DNA of 25,381 nt from JALZOC01 sp031361295 (GCA_031361295.1 JANMCN010000056.1:1-25381); one strand, 5' to 3'; counted from the stretch's first letter, positions 8,594 through 16,401 are shown. Notes: generated by a model from the sequence alone, not told the origin. A program made the numbers and translations.

Positions 8594-8599
8594 ATTATA
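8594..8599 (-). promoter_or_regulatory. candidate -10 element for the leucine-degradation operon
   Basis: Read on the minus strand this is a perfect TATAAT, about 35 nt upstream of the MCC beta start, in a short divergent intergenic region. No convincing -35 hexamer lies 16-18 nt further upstream (minus-strand sequence there is AAGTGT-like), so it may need an activator. Confidence 0.4.
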
Positions 8600-8620
8600 T
8601 CCAGTCTTCGGAGCTTACAC

Positions 8621-9277
8621 TTGGACGTGGACTTTGCCGCGGCCCGGGCCGCGATGGTGGAGCAGCAGATCGCCGCGCGCGGGGTTCGGGATGTGCGTGT
8701 GCTCGATGTGATGCGCGCGGTCCGGCGGCATCTCTTCGTTCCTGAAGCGCTGCGACCGCACGCGTACGAAGATCGCGCGCTCGCGATCCCCGAAGGCCAG
8801 ACGATCTCGCAGCCATATATGGTGGCGGTAATGACCGAAACACTGGCACCGGCGCCCCATCATCGCGTGCTCGAAATCGGGACCGGCTCGGGATACCAGA
8901 CCGCGATCCTGTCTCGGCTCTCGACGCGCGTGTTCTCGGTCGAACGCCATGCTCCGCTCGCGTCGCTGGCCCGGCGGACGCTGGACGTGATGGGCGTCTC
9001 GAACGTCGTGATCCACGTCGGGGATGGTACGGAGGGGCTCGCCGTGCATGCGCCCTTCGACCGGATTCTGGTCACCGCCGGCGCCCCTGCGGTGCCCCAG
9101 TCCCTGCAGGCCCAGCTGGCTCCCGGCGGCCGGCTGGTCATCCCTGTCGGGCCGCCCGGCTTCCAGCATCTCATCACGGTGGAGCGACAGGAGGGGGACG
9201 TCTTCGAGCGCCGAACATCGGTGCCATGCGTGTTCGTGCCCCTGATCGGTCGGGAGGGCTGGCCCGATTCGGAATAG
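8621..9277 (+). CDS. pcm: protein-L-isoaspartate O-methyltransferase
   Basis: About 218 aa. The enzyme uses S-adenosylmethionine to methylate isoaspartyl residues in damaged proteins and start their repair. Family features in order: MVEQQIAARGV and VRRHLFVPEAL near the N-terminus, the substrate-side IPEGQTISQPYMVAVMTETL stretch, SAM motif I VLEIGTGSGYQTAIL, the acidic VFSVER, HVGDGTEGL, and FDRILVTAGAPAVPQ followed by LAPGGRLVIPVG. Length is normal. The start is TTG 8621 with CGGAG 7 nt upstream; GTG 8627 is an alternative that removes two residues. It is divergent from the leucine operon across only 62 nt and is followed by the sigma-54 regulator. Confidence 0.93.
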   Translation: MDVDFAAARAAMVEQQIAARGVRDVRVLDVMRAVRRHLFVPEALRPHAYEDRALAIPEGQTISQPYMVAVMTETLAPAPHHRVLEIGTGSGYQTAILSRLSTRVFSVERHAPLASLARRTLDVMGVSNVVIHVGDGTEGLAVHAPFDRILVTAGAPAVPQSLQAQLAPGGRLVIPVGPPGFQHLITVERQEGDVFERRTSVPCVFVPLIGREGWPDSE

Positions 9278-9315
9278 GGCGCCGGCTGTAGTTATTTGGT
9301 ACACCTGTCCGTCAG

Positions 9316-9343
9316 TGGACACGCCTTCTCATTTGTGTATACT
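9316..9343 (+). promoter_or_regulatory. sigma-70-type promoter candidate upstream of the NtrC-type regulator
   Basis: TGGACA at 9316-9321 (five of six matches to TTGACA), a 16-nt spacer, then TATACT at 9338-9343. This would start transcription near 9350, leaving a leader of about 75 nt before ATG 9427. An 8-bp palindrome GTGTACAC lies in that leader at 9369-9376 and could be an operator. Confidence 0.5.
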
Positions 9344-9426
9344 TTACCCCGTGAACGGCGCCTTTTTCGTGTACACAGGCGCATCAATGTGCGGTCCCGC
9401 CGAGCGATGGCGATGACGGAAGCCCC

Positions 9427-10836
9427 ATGACGACCAAGAAGAGAAATCGCGTACTCGCGATAGACGATGAGCCGTCGATGATCGAATGGCTCAAGATCCT
9501 GCTCGAGCATGAGGGCTACGAGGTGCGCACCGCCATGATCGGGACGCGCGGCGAGGAGATCTTCAGGACCTGGAAACCGGACGTCGTCGTGACGGACATG
9601 CTGCTCCCGGACGCGGACGGGCTGGAGCTGCTCCGCAAGTTCAAGCAGATCCACGCCGACACCGAGGTCATCGTCGTGACCGGACATGGCAGCGTGCCCA
9701 AGGCGGTGGAGGCGATGAAGGCTGGCGCACACAGCTTTGTCGAGAAGCCCATCGAGCCCGACACGCTGCTCGCGATGCTCGAGCGCGCGATCGAGCGGCG
9801 CGACCTCGTCGGCGAGAATCTGCTGCTGAAGCAGAAGCTGGAGGGACAGTTCCGCTTCGGCAACATCATCGGGAAGAGCAAGAAGATGCACGAAGTGCTC
9901 GAGCTGGTCGAGAGTGTCGCCGGCAGCGACGCGAACATTCTAATCCAGGGAGAGAACGGCACAGGCAAGGAGCTCATCTCGAACGCCCTGCACTACAACA
10001 GCAAGCGCGCGAAGGGCCCCTTCATCAAGATCAACTGCGCGGCCATTCCGAAGGACCTGATCGAGTCCGAGCTCTTCGGTTACAAGAAGGGGGCTTTTAC
10101 GGGCGCGGCGACGGACAAGGAAGGCCTCTTCGAGATGTCCGAGGGCGGGTCGCTCCTGCTCGACGAGATCGGCGAAATGCCGCCGTATCTGCAGACCAAG
10201 CTGCTGCGCGTCCTTCAGGAGCGTGAGTACCGTCCCATCGGCAGCGACCGGATCGTGCGGGTCGACTTCCGGCTCATCTGTGCGACGAACATCGATCTCG
10301 ATGCCGCCCTCCGCGACGGCAAACTCCGCGAGGACCTCTATTTCCGCATCAACACCATCACCCTGCGCGTGCCACCGCTTCGCGAGCGCACGGAGGACAT
10401 CCCGCTGCTCTGCGAGCACTTCCTCGAAAAATACCGGCAGCGGCACCAGCGCCCGATGATGAAGTCGATTGCGCCGGCGGCATATCACGTGCTGATCCGG
10501 CATCGGTGGCCGGGCAACGTCCGCGAGCTGGAGAACGTCATCGAACGCGGCGTGCTCGTTGCGAAGGGGAATGAAATCACGGTCAACGATCTGCCCGAAT
10601 CGTTGCGGACCGAGAGCGCCACGACAACCGAGTTCGTCATCCCGCCGCACCGCACGCTGGCCGAGATCGAGAAGATGGCAATCCTGCAGACGCTTCAGCG
10701 GACCAACTGGAACAAGCAGGAGGCGGCGCAGATCCTGGGCTTGTACCGGCCGACGCTCTACAGCAAGATGAAGAAACACGAAATCCAGGACGGCGGCAAG
10801 GGTGCCGCGCGCCGCGCGCTCCCCGTCGTGCAATAG
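9427..10836 (+). CDS. sigma-54-dependent response regulator (NtrC family)
   Basis: 469-aa activator with the standard three parts. The receiver covers 1-120 with acidic pocket DDE, phospho-acceptor Asp57 (VVVTDMLLPD) and Lys in VEKPIEP. The AAA+ domain covers about 145-385 with Walker A GENGTGKE (175-182), GAFTGA (222-227), which contacts sigma-54, Walker B LLLDEI (243-248) and the RWPGNVRELENVIERG C-terminal lid. A Fis-type helix-turn-helix lies near the C-terminus (KQEAAQILGLYRPTLYSKMKKH). It would activate sigma-54 promoters when phosphorylated. No histidine kinase is adjacent, so it is an orphan regulator here. Sigma-54-like promoter candidates lie nearby at 13901 and 23806; a link to this protein is only inference. 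The start ATG has no strong Shine-Dalgarno (GGAAG 5 nt upstream). Confidence 0.95.
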   Translation: MTTKKRNRVLAIDDEPSMIEWLKILLEHEGYEVRTAMIGTRGEEIFRTWKPDVVVTDMLLPDADGLELLRKFKQIHADTEVIVVTGHGSVPKAVEAMKAGAHSFVEKPIEPDTLLAMLERAIERRDLVGENLLLKQKLEGQFRFGNIIGKSKKMHEVLELVESVAGSDANILIQGENGTGKELISNALHYNSKRAKGPFIKINCAAIPKDLIESELFGYKKGAFTGAATDKEGLFEMSEGGSLLLDEIGEMPPYLQTKLLRVLQEREYRPIGSDRIVRVDFRLICATNIDLDAALRDGKLREDLYFRINTITLRVPPLRERTEDIPLLCEHFLEKYRQRHQRPMMKSIAPAAYHVLIRHRWPGNVRELENVIERGVLVAKGNEITVNDLPESLRTESATTTEFVIPPHRTLAEIEKMAILQTLQRTNWNKQEAAQILGLYRPTLYSKMKKHEIQDGGKGAARRALPVVQ

Positions 10837-10865
10837 GGCCGTCAGCGCGCGAGGGTAGCTCAGCC

Positions 10866-10886
10866 TGCCCGCCTCGGCTGCGGGCA
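10866..10886. terminator. 7-bp hairpin between the regulator and mlaE
   Basis: TGCCCGC at 10866-10872 pairs perfectly with GCGGGCA at 10880-10886 around a 7-nt loop. There is no T-run after it, so it is only terminator-like; it could also shape the mlaE leader. Confidence 0.35.
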
Positions 10887-10911
10887 AGACCCTTGCAGAG
10901 TTGAACGGGGG

Positions 10912-11685
10912 ATGCTCGAGCGCACACAATCAGGACTCGCGACGGTCGGCGACGTCTCAGCCTTTGCCTTCAAGGCCCTCCGCGAAATCTTCGTCCCGCC
11001 CTTCGAGCTGCGCGAAACGCTGCGGCAGCTCTATGAGCTCGGCTTCCGCTCGGCTCCGCTCATCGCCGTCTCAGGTCTTGCGGTCGGCGTCGTGCTCTCG
11101 ATGCATACCCGGGCCTCGCTCGAGAGGTTCGGCGCCGAGTCACTGATTCCTTCCGGGCTGGCGATAGCCCTCGTGCGCGAGACCGGGCCGCTGACCGCCG
11201 CCCTGCTGTTGTCGGGGCGCATCGGAGCGGGCATCGGCGCTGAACTCGGCGCGATGCGCGTGACTGAACAGATCGACGCGCTCGAAGCGTCGGCGGTCGA
11301 CGCCTTCCGCTATCTCGTCGTGACGCGGGTCATCGCCTGCATGATCGCGCTCCCGATCCTGACGACGCTGATGAACTTCGCCGGCATGGTGGGCGGGTTC
11401 ATCGCGGAAAGGGCGGCGACCGGCATGTCGTTGCGCCTGTATTTCACCCGGGCCTTCTCGCTGATCGACTTCGCGGACTACGTGCCCGCGACGATCAAGA
11501 CCATGGTCTTCGGTTTCATCATCGCGACCGTGTCGTCGTACCTCGGCTTCACGACCGAGTCGGGCACCGAAGGCGTCGGCCGCGCGTCGACCCGGGCGGT
11601 CGTCCTGTCCTCCATGCTCATCATCGTGTCCAACGTCATTCTCGTCCGGCTCATCTTCTTCATGTTCCCGCGGGCGGGTGCGTGA
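10912..11685 (+). CDS. mlaE: MlaE-family ABC transporter permease
   Basis: 257-aa inner-membrane permease of the MCE/Mla phospholipid transport system. Several hydrophobic segments are visible, with the family signatures LVRETGPLTAALLLSGRIGAG and AELGAMRVTEQIDAL (the conserved cytoplasmic loop contacting the ATPase), then LPILTTLMNFAGMVGGF and a C-terminal hydrophobic helix. The start ATG 10912 follows a GGGGG stretch acting as ribosome site. It is the first gene of an mlaE-mlaF-mlaD operon; its TGA overlaps the mlaF ATG by one base (TGATG). The complex moves phospholipid between the inner and outer membrane sides; direction cannot be told from sequence. Confidence 0.94.
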   Translation: MLERTQSGLATVGDVSAFAFKALREIFVPPFELRETLRQLYELGFRSAPLIAVSGLAVGVVLSMHTRASLERFGAESLIPSGLAIALVRETGPLTAALLLSGRIGAGIGAELGAMRVTEQIDALEASAVDAFRYLVVTRVIACMIALPILTTLMNFAGMVGGFIAERAATGMSLRLYFTRAFSLIDFADYVPATIKTMVFGFIIATVSSYLGFTTESGTEGVGRASTRAVVLSSMLIIVSNVILVRLIFFMFPRAGA

Positions 11686-12479
11686 TGGCGACGACAGCCG
11701 AAATCGAGCACTCCCAGGCCGTCCCGGCGCGCGAGGCGGCGAGGGCCGCGGTCCGCCTCGAGGGCGTCACGAAGGCCTTTGGCGGCCGTCGTGTCCTGCA
11801 GGAGGTGTCATTCGACGTGGCGGAAGGTTCGGGGTTCGTCATCCTCGGGCGCAGTGGCACCGGCAAGAGCGTGACGCTCCGTCACATCATCGGGCTGGTC
11901 AGGCCGGACGCCGGGCGGGTGTTCGTGGAGGGAGACGAGATCAGTGCGTTGGCCGGACCCGATCTGTCCCGCGTCCGGCGCAAGGTGGGATTCCTCTTTC
12001 AGAGCGCCGCGCTCTTCGACTCGATCTCCGTCGGTGAGAACGTGGCGTTCCCGATGCGGCGCCATACCGACTTGAACGAATCGGACATCCTCGGGCGTGC
12101 GCACGACAAGCTGGCGTCCGTGGGGCTCGAGCACGAGTTCGACAAGATGCCCGGTGCACTCTCCGGCGGCATGCGGAAGCGCGCCGGCCTGGCTCGGGCG
12201 CTCGCGCTGGATCCGCGGATTCTGCTGGTGGACGAACCGAGCGCCGGCCTCGATCCGCTCACCGCCGAGGAGATCGATGACCTGCTGCTCGGCCTCAAGC
12301 GCGGCGGCGGCGTCACGCTCGTCGTGGTCACTCACAACATGCCGAGCGCCCGCAAGCTCGGCGATCGCCTGGTGATGCTCCACGAAGGCCGGATTCTCGC
12401 GGAAGGCACGCCGGCCGAGCTGGACGGCAGCGACCACGAGATGGTCCGGGCCTTCATGGCGTCACAACACTCGGGGTGA
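11685..12479 (+). CDS. mlaF: MlaF-type ABC transporter ATP-binding protein
   Basis: 264-aa ATPase that powers the MlaE permease. Motifs are Walker A GRSGTGKS, Q-loop FLFQSAALFDSISVGENV, signature LSGGMRKRAGLARAL, Walker B ILLVDEPSAGLDP and switch histidine VVVTHN. The LSGGMRKR form of the signature is typical of Mla ATPases. ATG 11685 overlaps the permease stop; a GTG three bases upstream is an alternative start. The N-terminus has about 20 extra residues before the first strand. It is 10 nt from the MCE protein gene, so the three are cotranscribed. No mlaB or mlaC gene follows in the window. Confidence 0.95.
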   Translation: MATTAEIEHSQAVPAREAARAAVRLEGVTKAFGGRRVLQEVSFDVAEGSGFVILGRSGTGKSVTLRHIIGLVRPDAGRVFVEGDEISALAGPDLSRVRRKVGFLFQSAALFDSISVGENVAFPMRRHTDLNESDILGRAHDKLASVGLEHEFDKMPGALSGGMRKRAGLARALALDPRILLVDEPSAGLDPLTAEEIDDLLLGLKRGGGVTLVVVTHNMPSARKLGDRLVMLHEGRILAEGTPAELDGSDHEMVRAFMASQHSG

Positions 12480-12489
12480 ATCGATAGCC

Positions 12490-13836
12490 ATGGCCCGCAA
12501 TCGACTCGTCTATGTCGGCGCATTCGTCATCGGCGGCGTGCTGCTGTTCGCCGTCGGGCTGTTCCTGATCGGCAGCCGGCGGATGCTGTTCGACCATACC
12601 TTCCAGGCGTACGCGGAGTTCGCCAACATCAGCGGGCTTCAGAACGGCGCGATCGTCCGGGTCGCAGGCATGGATGCCGGCGAGGTGGATCAGATCGGCG
12701 TCCCGGCCAGGCCGTCGGGCCGGTTTCGCGTCCGTATGCGCCTCAGAGAGGATCTGCACCCGCTCATCAGGGTGGATTCCGTGGCGACGATTCAGACCGA
12801 CGGACTCGTCGGCAACAAGTTCGTGCAGGTGGATGCCGGGACGGACCAGGCCGCGGCCGTGGCGGCCGGCGGCACGATGCAAAGCCGCGAGCCCTTTGAC
12901 CTCTCCGCGATGCTCGATCGCATGAGCAAGACCATCGATCTGGTCACCAGCACGATCGTCGAAGTGAAGGGAGGCGTCGAGGAGGCGCTAACGTCCGTGA
13001 CGACGACCGCGAAGGTCGCGCAGGACCTGATGGTCGACGTGGGGACGGACGCCCGCTCCATCATGGCCTCCACCCAGAAGGCCACCTCGGATTTGAACGC
13101 AATCGTGTCGGGGGTGAAGGAAGGGCACGGCAGCGTCGGCAAGCTGCTGACGGACGACGCGTTCTACGTGAGCGTCAAGAAGATTGCCTCGGAGGCCGAG
13201 GCGGCCGTCGCCAACCTGCGCGAAGCCAGCGTGCAGGCGAAGGGCGCGGTCGCGGATTTTCGCGGCGACCACGGGCCCATGAAAGGCATAACCGGCGATT
13301 TGCAGCAGACACTCAAGTCGGCGAAGGATGCGATGGCCGATCTGGCCGAAAACACCGAGGCGTTGAAGCGCAGCTTCTTCTTCAAGGGGTTCTTCAACAA
13401 GCGCGGGTATTTCGACCTCCAGGACGTCACGGTGCAGCAGTATCGCCAGGGCGCACTCGAGACCCGCGACAGGCGCGTCCTTCGGATCTGGGTCGGCACG
13501 CCGGTGCTCTTCGAGCAGGCGCCGGACGGTCAGGAACGCTTGACCGACGCGGGGAAGGGCCGGCTGGATTCGGCGATGTCGCAGTTCCTGAAGTATCCCC
13601 GGAACAGTCCGCTCGTGGTCGAGGGCTATGCGCGGCAGCCGGCGACCGGCGACGAGCGCTTCCTGCTCAGCCGGAGCCGCGCGGCGCTCGTCCGCGATTA
13701 CGTCGTCGGGAAATACGGGCTCGACGCCAATTATGTCGCGACGATGCCGCTCGGTGCGGAGGCGCCGGACAGTCCAGACGGAAACAACTGGGACGGCGTG
13801 GCGCTGGCCATGTTCGTCTCGACGTCGGCGCTCTAG
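12490..13836 (+). CDS. mlaD: MlaD-like MCE-domain protein with C-terminal OmpA-like domain
   Basis: 448 aa. One N-terminal membrane helix (about 7-28) is followed by a single MCE domain (about 38-117: FANISGLQNGAIVRVAGMDAGEV, DSVATIQTDGLVGNKFVQV). A long helical region with MCE-protein features follows (about 138-295, including GHGSVGKLLTDD). Residues about 295-330 link to a C-terminal domain (about 331-445) resembling OmpA/MotB peptidoglycan-binding domains: LTDAGKGRLDSAMSQFL, LVVEGYAR and LLSRSRAALVRDYVV. This would let an inner-membrane-anchored lipid-binding protein also reach the cell wall. It is the last gene of the Mla operon. E. coli MlaD is far shorter (about 180 aa) and lacks the OmpA-like part. 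The MCE call is firm; peptidoglycan binding is inference. Confidence 0.9.
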   Translation: MARNRLVYVGAFVIGGVLLFAVGLFLIGSRRMLFDHTFQAYAEFANISGLQNGAIVRVAGMDAGEVDQIGVPARPSGRFRVRMRLREDLHPLIRVDSVATIQTDGLVGNKFVQVDAGTDQAAAVAAGGTMQSREPFDLSAMLDRMSKTIDLVTSTIVEVKGGVEEALTSVTTTAKVAQDLMVDVGTDARSIMASTQKATSDLNAIVSGVKEGHGSVGKLLTDDAFYVSVKKIASEAEAAVANLREASVQAKGAVADFRGDHGPMKGITGDLQQTLKSAKDAMADLAENTEALKRSFFFKGFFNKRGYFDLQDVTVQQYRQGALETRDRRVLRIWVGTPVLFEQAPDGQERLTDAGKGRLDSAMSQFLKYPRNSPLVVEGYARQPATGDERFLLSRSRAALVRDYVVGKYGLDANYVATMPLGAEAPDSPDGNNWDGVALAMFVSTSAL

Positions 13837-13900
13837 ACGTAGGTTTTACTCGCGCAGGCGGAGCGGAGCACGGATCGCGGGTGATTTCGGATGGACCGGC

Positions 13901-13916
13901 TGGCACGCCGATTGAT
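13901..13916 (+). promoter_or_regulatory. possible sigma-54 (-24/-12) promoter before the small envelope genes
   Basis: TGGCACG at 13901-13907 is a perfect -24 box. After 4 nt comes TTGAT at 13912-13916, which keeps correct spacing but has GA instead of the conserved GC of the -12 box. The predicted transcription start is about 60 nt before GTG 13988. The -12 mismatch keeps confidence low. Confidence 0.35.
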
Positions 13917-13987
13917 ACGTAGAGGTTGGATCGGCGACGGGCGTGCGGGAGTTCCCCGGGCGTGTACCGGTTTTAAAGGAGGGAACT

Positions 13988-14236
13988 GTGGACGAGCGAT
14001 CGCGAGTACTGTCGGCGACGGTGATCGGCGCGCTGGCCGGCGGGGTGTTGGGCTGGCTCTACATGACAGAGAACGGCCGCCGGATCCGCGACCAGATTGA
14101 GCCGAAGCTGGACGATTTCGTCAACGAAATCGGCCGCATTCGCGGTACGGTCGAAAAGGCGCGCACCGCGGCGAGCGAAGGACTCCGCTCCCTCAACGAC
14201 GTGACAGGCGGCGCCCAGGGCCGCTGGTCGGCATAG
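13988..14236 (+). CDS. small YtxH-like membrane protein
   Basis: 82-aa protein with an N-terminal glycine-rich hydrophobic segment (VIGALAGGVLGWLYM), then TENGRRIRDQIEP and an amphipathic helix (EIGRIRGTVEKARTAASEG). This is the layout of YtxH-type small membrane proteins. The start is GTG 13988, chosen because AAGGAGG at 13976-13982 lies 5 nt upstream; an upstream ATG at 13943 would put that ribosome site inside the gene. It is followed after 9 nt by the next small gene. Function unknown; the group is usually discussed in stress and envelope contexts. Confidence 0.75.
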   Translation: MDERSRVLSATVIGALAGGVLGWLYMTENGRRIRDQIEPKLDDFVNEIGRIRGTVEKARTAASEGLRSLNDVTGGAQGRWSA

Positions 14237-14245
14237 GAGACGTCG

Positions 14246-14662
14246 ATGGGTGATCTGCATACGACCAACGTGCTGCTCGGCGTCATGGCGGGGGTCAGCG
14301 TGCTCGAGGCGCTCCTGCTGATCGGCATGGGTATCGGCGGTTACCTGGTGTACAGCCGCGTGACAACGCTGATTTCGGATCTGGAGGCACGACAGATCGC
14401 GCCGTTGCGCGAGAGAGTGGACGCGATCCTCGCCGACGTGAAGTCGGTGACGGCGCGTGTGAGCCAGCAGACCGAGCGCGTGGATCACGCGATCTCGGGA
14501 ACGATGGGCCGCGTAGACGAAACAGCCGAACGCGTCAAGGAGTCGGTGCGGGACAAGGTCAACCATGCGGTCGGCGTCGTCCGGGGCGTGCGTGCGATTG
14601 CCGCGTCCCTGTTGCGGAGTGATGGCCACGAGCCGCCGGCGCCGTCGCCGGGCCGGCCCTGA
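14246..14662 (+). CDS. small membrane-anchored coiled-coil protein (DUF948-like)
   Basis: 138-aa protein of unknown function. One transmembrane helix lies near the N-terminus (about 9-36: VLLGVMAGVSVLEALLLIGMG, then IGGYLVY). A long heptad-like helix follows (about 42-112: LRERVDAILADVKSVTARV, QQTERVDHAI, ETAERVKESVRDKV) and a short proline-rich tail. The shape matches DUF948/YtxG-like proteins, which often sit beside YtxH proteins, as here. GGAGA lies 5 nt before ATG 14246. It is probably cotranscribed with both YtxH-like neighbours. The family name is tentative. Confidence 0.75.
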   Translation: MGDLHTTNVLLGVMAGVSVLEALLLIGMGIGGYLVYSRVTTLISDLEARQIAPLRERVDAILADVKSVTARVSQQTERVDHAISGTMGRVDETAERVKESVRDKVNHAVGVVRGVRAIAASLLRSDGHEPPAPSPGRP

Positions 14663-14664
14663 CC

Positions 14665-14683
14665 CGGGCGTGTCAGACGCCCG
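14665..14683 (+). other. intercistronic hairpin
   Basis: CGGGCGT at 14665-14671 pairs perfectly with ACGCCCG at 14677-14683 around a GTCAG loop. It starts just after the TGA at 14660-14662 and ends 16 nt before the next gene's GGAGG. It may stabilise mRNA ends or partly terminate transcription; no T-run follows. Confidence 0.4.
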
Positions 14684-14709
14684 TGGTGCAACCCATATTG
14701 GAGGAAAAC

Positions 14710-15099
14710 ATGGCATACGAATACGATCGGTTCGAGCGTGAAGACGGAGGCGGGTCGTTCCTGATGGGGCTCCTCGCCGGGACAGTACTTGGAGCAGGGC
14801 TGGGCATGCTGTTCGCCCCGAAGCCGGGAGCGGAGCTGCGCACGAAGTTGACCGAACAGGCCGGGAAGCTGCGCACGACGGCGGCGGACGGGTACCAGCA
14901 GGCGAGCGGGAAGGTCACGCAGATCGTGGATCGCGGCCGCGAAGCCTACGATCGCGCGCGGTCGGCCGCGGGCAGCATGCCCGGAGGCGACGCCGCGACG
15001 GGAAGCATGCCGGGCGCGGCGAATCCTGCAGGCGGCGCAGGCGCGGAGAGCGGCATGTCAGGCGCACGCAGTGGCGGGCCGGGGGGGAACAGGCTCTAG
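14710..15099 (+). CDS. YtxH domain-containing protein
   Basis: 129 aa. The classical YtxH pattern is clear: GSFLMGLLAGTVLGAGLGML, then FAPKPGAELRTKL, a transmembrane glycine-zipper helix ending in APxxGxExR. An alanine-rich helix follows (EQAGKLRTTAADGYQQASG) and then a low-complexity Gly/Ala/Met/Ser tail with two GSMPG repeats. The start ATG 14710 has GGAGG 5 nt upstream; a start at 14683 would overlap the hairpin. It is the second YtxH-like protein in this small cluster. Exact function is unknown. Confidence 0.82.
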   Translation: MAYEYDRFEREDGGGSFLMGLLAGTVLGAGLGMLFAPKPGAELRTKLTEQAGKLRTTAADGYQQASGKVTQIVDRGREAYDRARSAAGSMPGGDAATGSMPGAANPAGGAGAESGMSGARSGGPGGNRL

Positions 15100-15142
15100 C
15101 GCGGCGCCGCGGGAGACCCGCGAGTGCCGCGCGTTTCACCGG

Positions 15143-15170
15143 CGGTGCGGCGTCTGATGGCGCCGCACCG
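15143..15170. terminator. strong 10-bp hairpin after the YtxH cluster
   Basis: CGGTGCGGCG at 15143-15152 pairs perfectly with CGCCGCACCG at 15161-15170 around an 8-nt loop. It begins 44 nt after the ytxH stop. It lacks a T-tract (TTGACC follows), so termination is likely but not certain. It also lies only 12 nt before the next possible start codon. Confidence 0.5.
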
Positions 15171-15182
15171 TTGACCTCACAA

Positions 15183-15464
15183 ATGGTTCCACGCCTTGAT
15201 GCCATGACCCACGCGACCGCCGGGAAGCTCACCGACCTCGCCCTCGTAGCAGCGGTCGCCGGCGGGGCATACTACGTGCTCCGAACGCCGTCGCGGCGCC
15301 GCCTCGCCTGGCGGTTGGCCGTCGCCGGCCTCACCGGGACCGTCCCGGCCTGGTTCCGCCAGGAAATCGCCCAGGCGTGGCACGAGAGCGGCCGCTCCAC
15401 CGCCAGCCACCCGACCGCCTCGCGATCCAGAATCGATCCGCCTGTGGCAGTCCGCGGATACTGA
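15183..15464 (+). CDS. small hypothetical membrane protein
   Basis: 93 aa if started at ATG 15183; ATG 15204 is an equally good start, and neither has a clear ribosome site. A hydrophobic segment LTDLALVAAVAGGAYYVL lies near the N-terminus, then a basic stretch SRRRLAWRL, a second weakly hydrophobic part and a hydrophilic tail. I do not recognise a family. The codon pattern is high-GC like its neighbours and the frame stays open to 15464, just 16 nt from the convergent yihY stop, which supports a real gene. Confidence 0.55.
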   Translation: MVPRLDAMTHATAGKLTDLALVAAVAGGAYYVLRTPSRRRLAWRLAVAGLTGTVPAWFRQEIAQAWHESGRSTASHPTASRSRIDPPVAVRGY

Positions 15465-15480
15465 ACGGCTATCGACCACG

Positions 15481-16401
15481 TCATACGCGAGGCGTTGGGG
15501 CCGCGGGAATTTCATCCGGCCTCCGTCGCCGCAGCCGCGCATACGCAGCTGTCACCTGCGCGCCGAACAACAGAATGACCGCGGAGATGTAGATCCACAC
15601 CAGGAACACCACGACCGCGGCAATGGATCCGTGAACGCTGAAGCGCGACATGTCGCGGACGTACCAGGAGAAGCCGGCCAGCGCGCCTCGCCAGAGGAGC
15701 CCGGTCAGCACGGCTCCCACCCACACATCGCGGAACCGCACCGCCGCGTTCGGGACGAAGTAGAAAACGAGGCCGACCAGCAGGATGAAGATGACGGTGC
15801 TGGCCGACCTGAGGGCGAATCCCTGGAGGACGAGGAGACCCGGCGCGCGCGCGATCACGCCGGCGAACCACCCGGCTTCCGCGACATTCACCGCGCTGAC
15901 GAGGAGCAGGCCGACGAGCAGCAGGAGACTCGCTGCCACCAGCATGATGAACGAGATCAGCTTGTGGCGGAGGTAACTGGGCTGCTTTTCCACGCCCCAC
16001 GCGTGGTTGACCGCCGACGTGACCGCGCCGAACACGCCCATCGCTGCCCACACGGTGAGGATGCTGCTCACGATCCCGCGCCGCAGGCCGGCCTGCTGCA
16101 TGGCTTCGAGTTGGGTGCGGACGAAATCGAACTGCTGCGGGAAATAGCGGAGCACGAAGGCGAGCACCGACGCGCGGTCGGTGTCGGCACTCGTGACGCT
16201 TGCCAGGATCGAGAGTGCGAGCAGGAAGAACGGGAACAGCGACAGCAAGGAATAGTACGCAATCGACGAGGCGAACGTGAGGTCATCTCCTCGATAGAAG
16301 CCCTTGGCGCCGCGCGCGAGCGCGAGGCCGAGGAGCTGTACTTCCGCTACTGATCGGGCCCGCGCATCATTCAGAAAGGGCCCCGGCGGCATGAGCCGCA
16401 C
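15481..16401 (-). CDS. YihY/BrkB-family inner membrane protein
   Basis: 306-aa polytopic membrane protein of the YihY/BrkB family (older annotations as ribonuclease BN are considered wrong). Signature regions are SSIAYYSLLSLFPFFLLALSI near the N-terminus, VTSAVNHAWGVE in the middle, LVGLVFYFVPNAAVRF and the C-terminal VWIYISAVILLFGAQVTAAY. About six hydrophobic helices are visible. I chose GTG 16399-16401 because CCTCCTT (AAGGAGG on this strand) at 16413-16419 lies 11 nt before it; ATG 16390-16392 is an alternative. The open frame runs upstream to 16587, but those residues are low-complexity and unlike the family. Function unknown. Confidence 0.88.
   Translation of the reverse strand: MRLMPPGPFLNDARARSVAEVQLLGLALARGAKGFYRGDDLTFASSIAYYSLLSLFPFFLLALSILASVTSADTDRASVLAFVLRYFPQQFDFVRTQLEAMQQAGLRRGIVSSILTVWAAMGVFGAVTSAVNHAWGVEKQPSYLRHKLISFIMLVAASLLLLVGLLLVSAVNVAEAGWFAGVIARAPGLLVLQGFALRSASTVIFILLVGLVFYFVPNAAVRFRDVWVGAVLTGLLWRGALAGFSWYVRDMSRFSVHGSIAAVVVFLVWIYISAVILLFGAQVTAAYARLRRRRPDEIPAAPTPRV

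Noticed and set aside
10854..10890. tRNA-like opening GGGTAGCTCAG
   Set aside because: No matching acceptor stem, anticodon arm or T-loop follows; the segment forms a simple 7-bp hairpin instead.
10882..10897. Sigma-54-like GGGCAAG-N4-TTGCA just before mlaE
   Set aside because: Spacing fits, but transcription would start about 4 nt before the ATG and cut off the ribosome site, and no later start codon is plausible.
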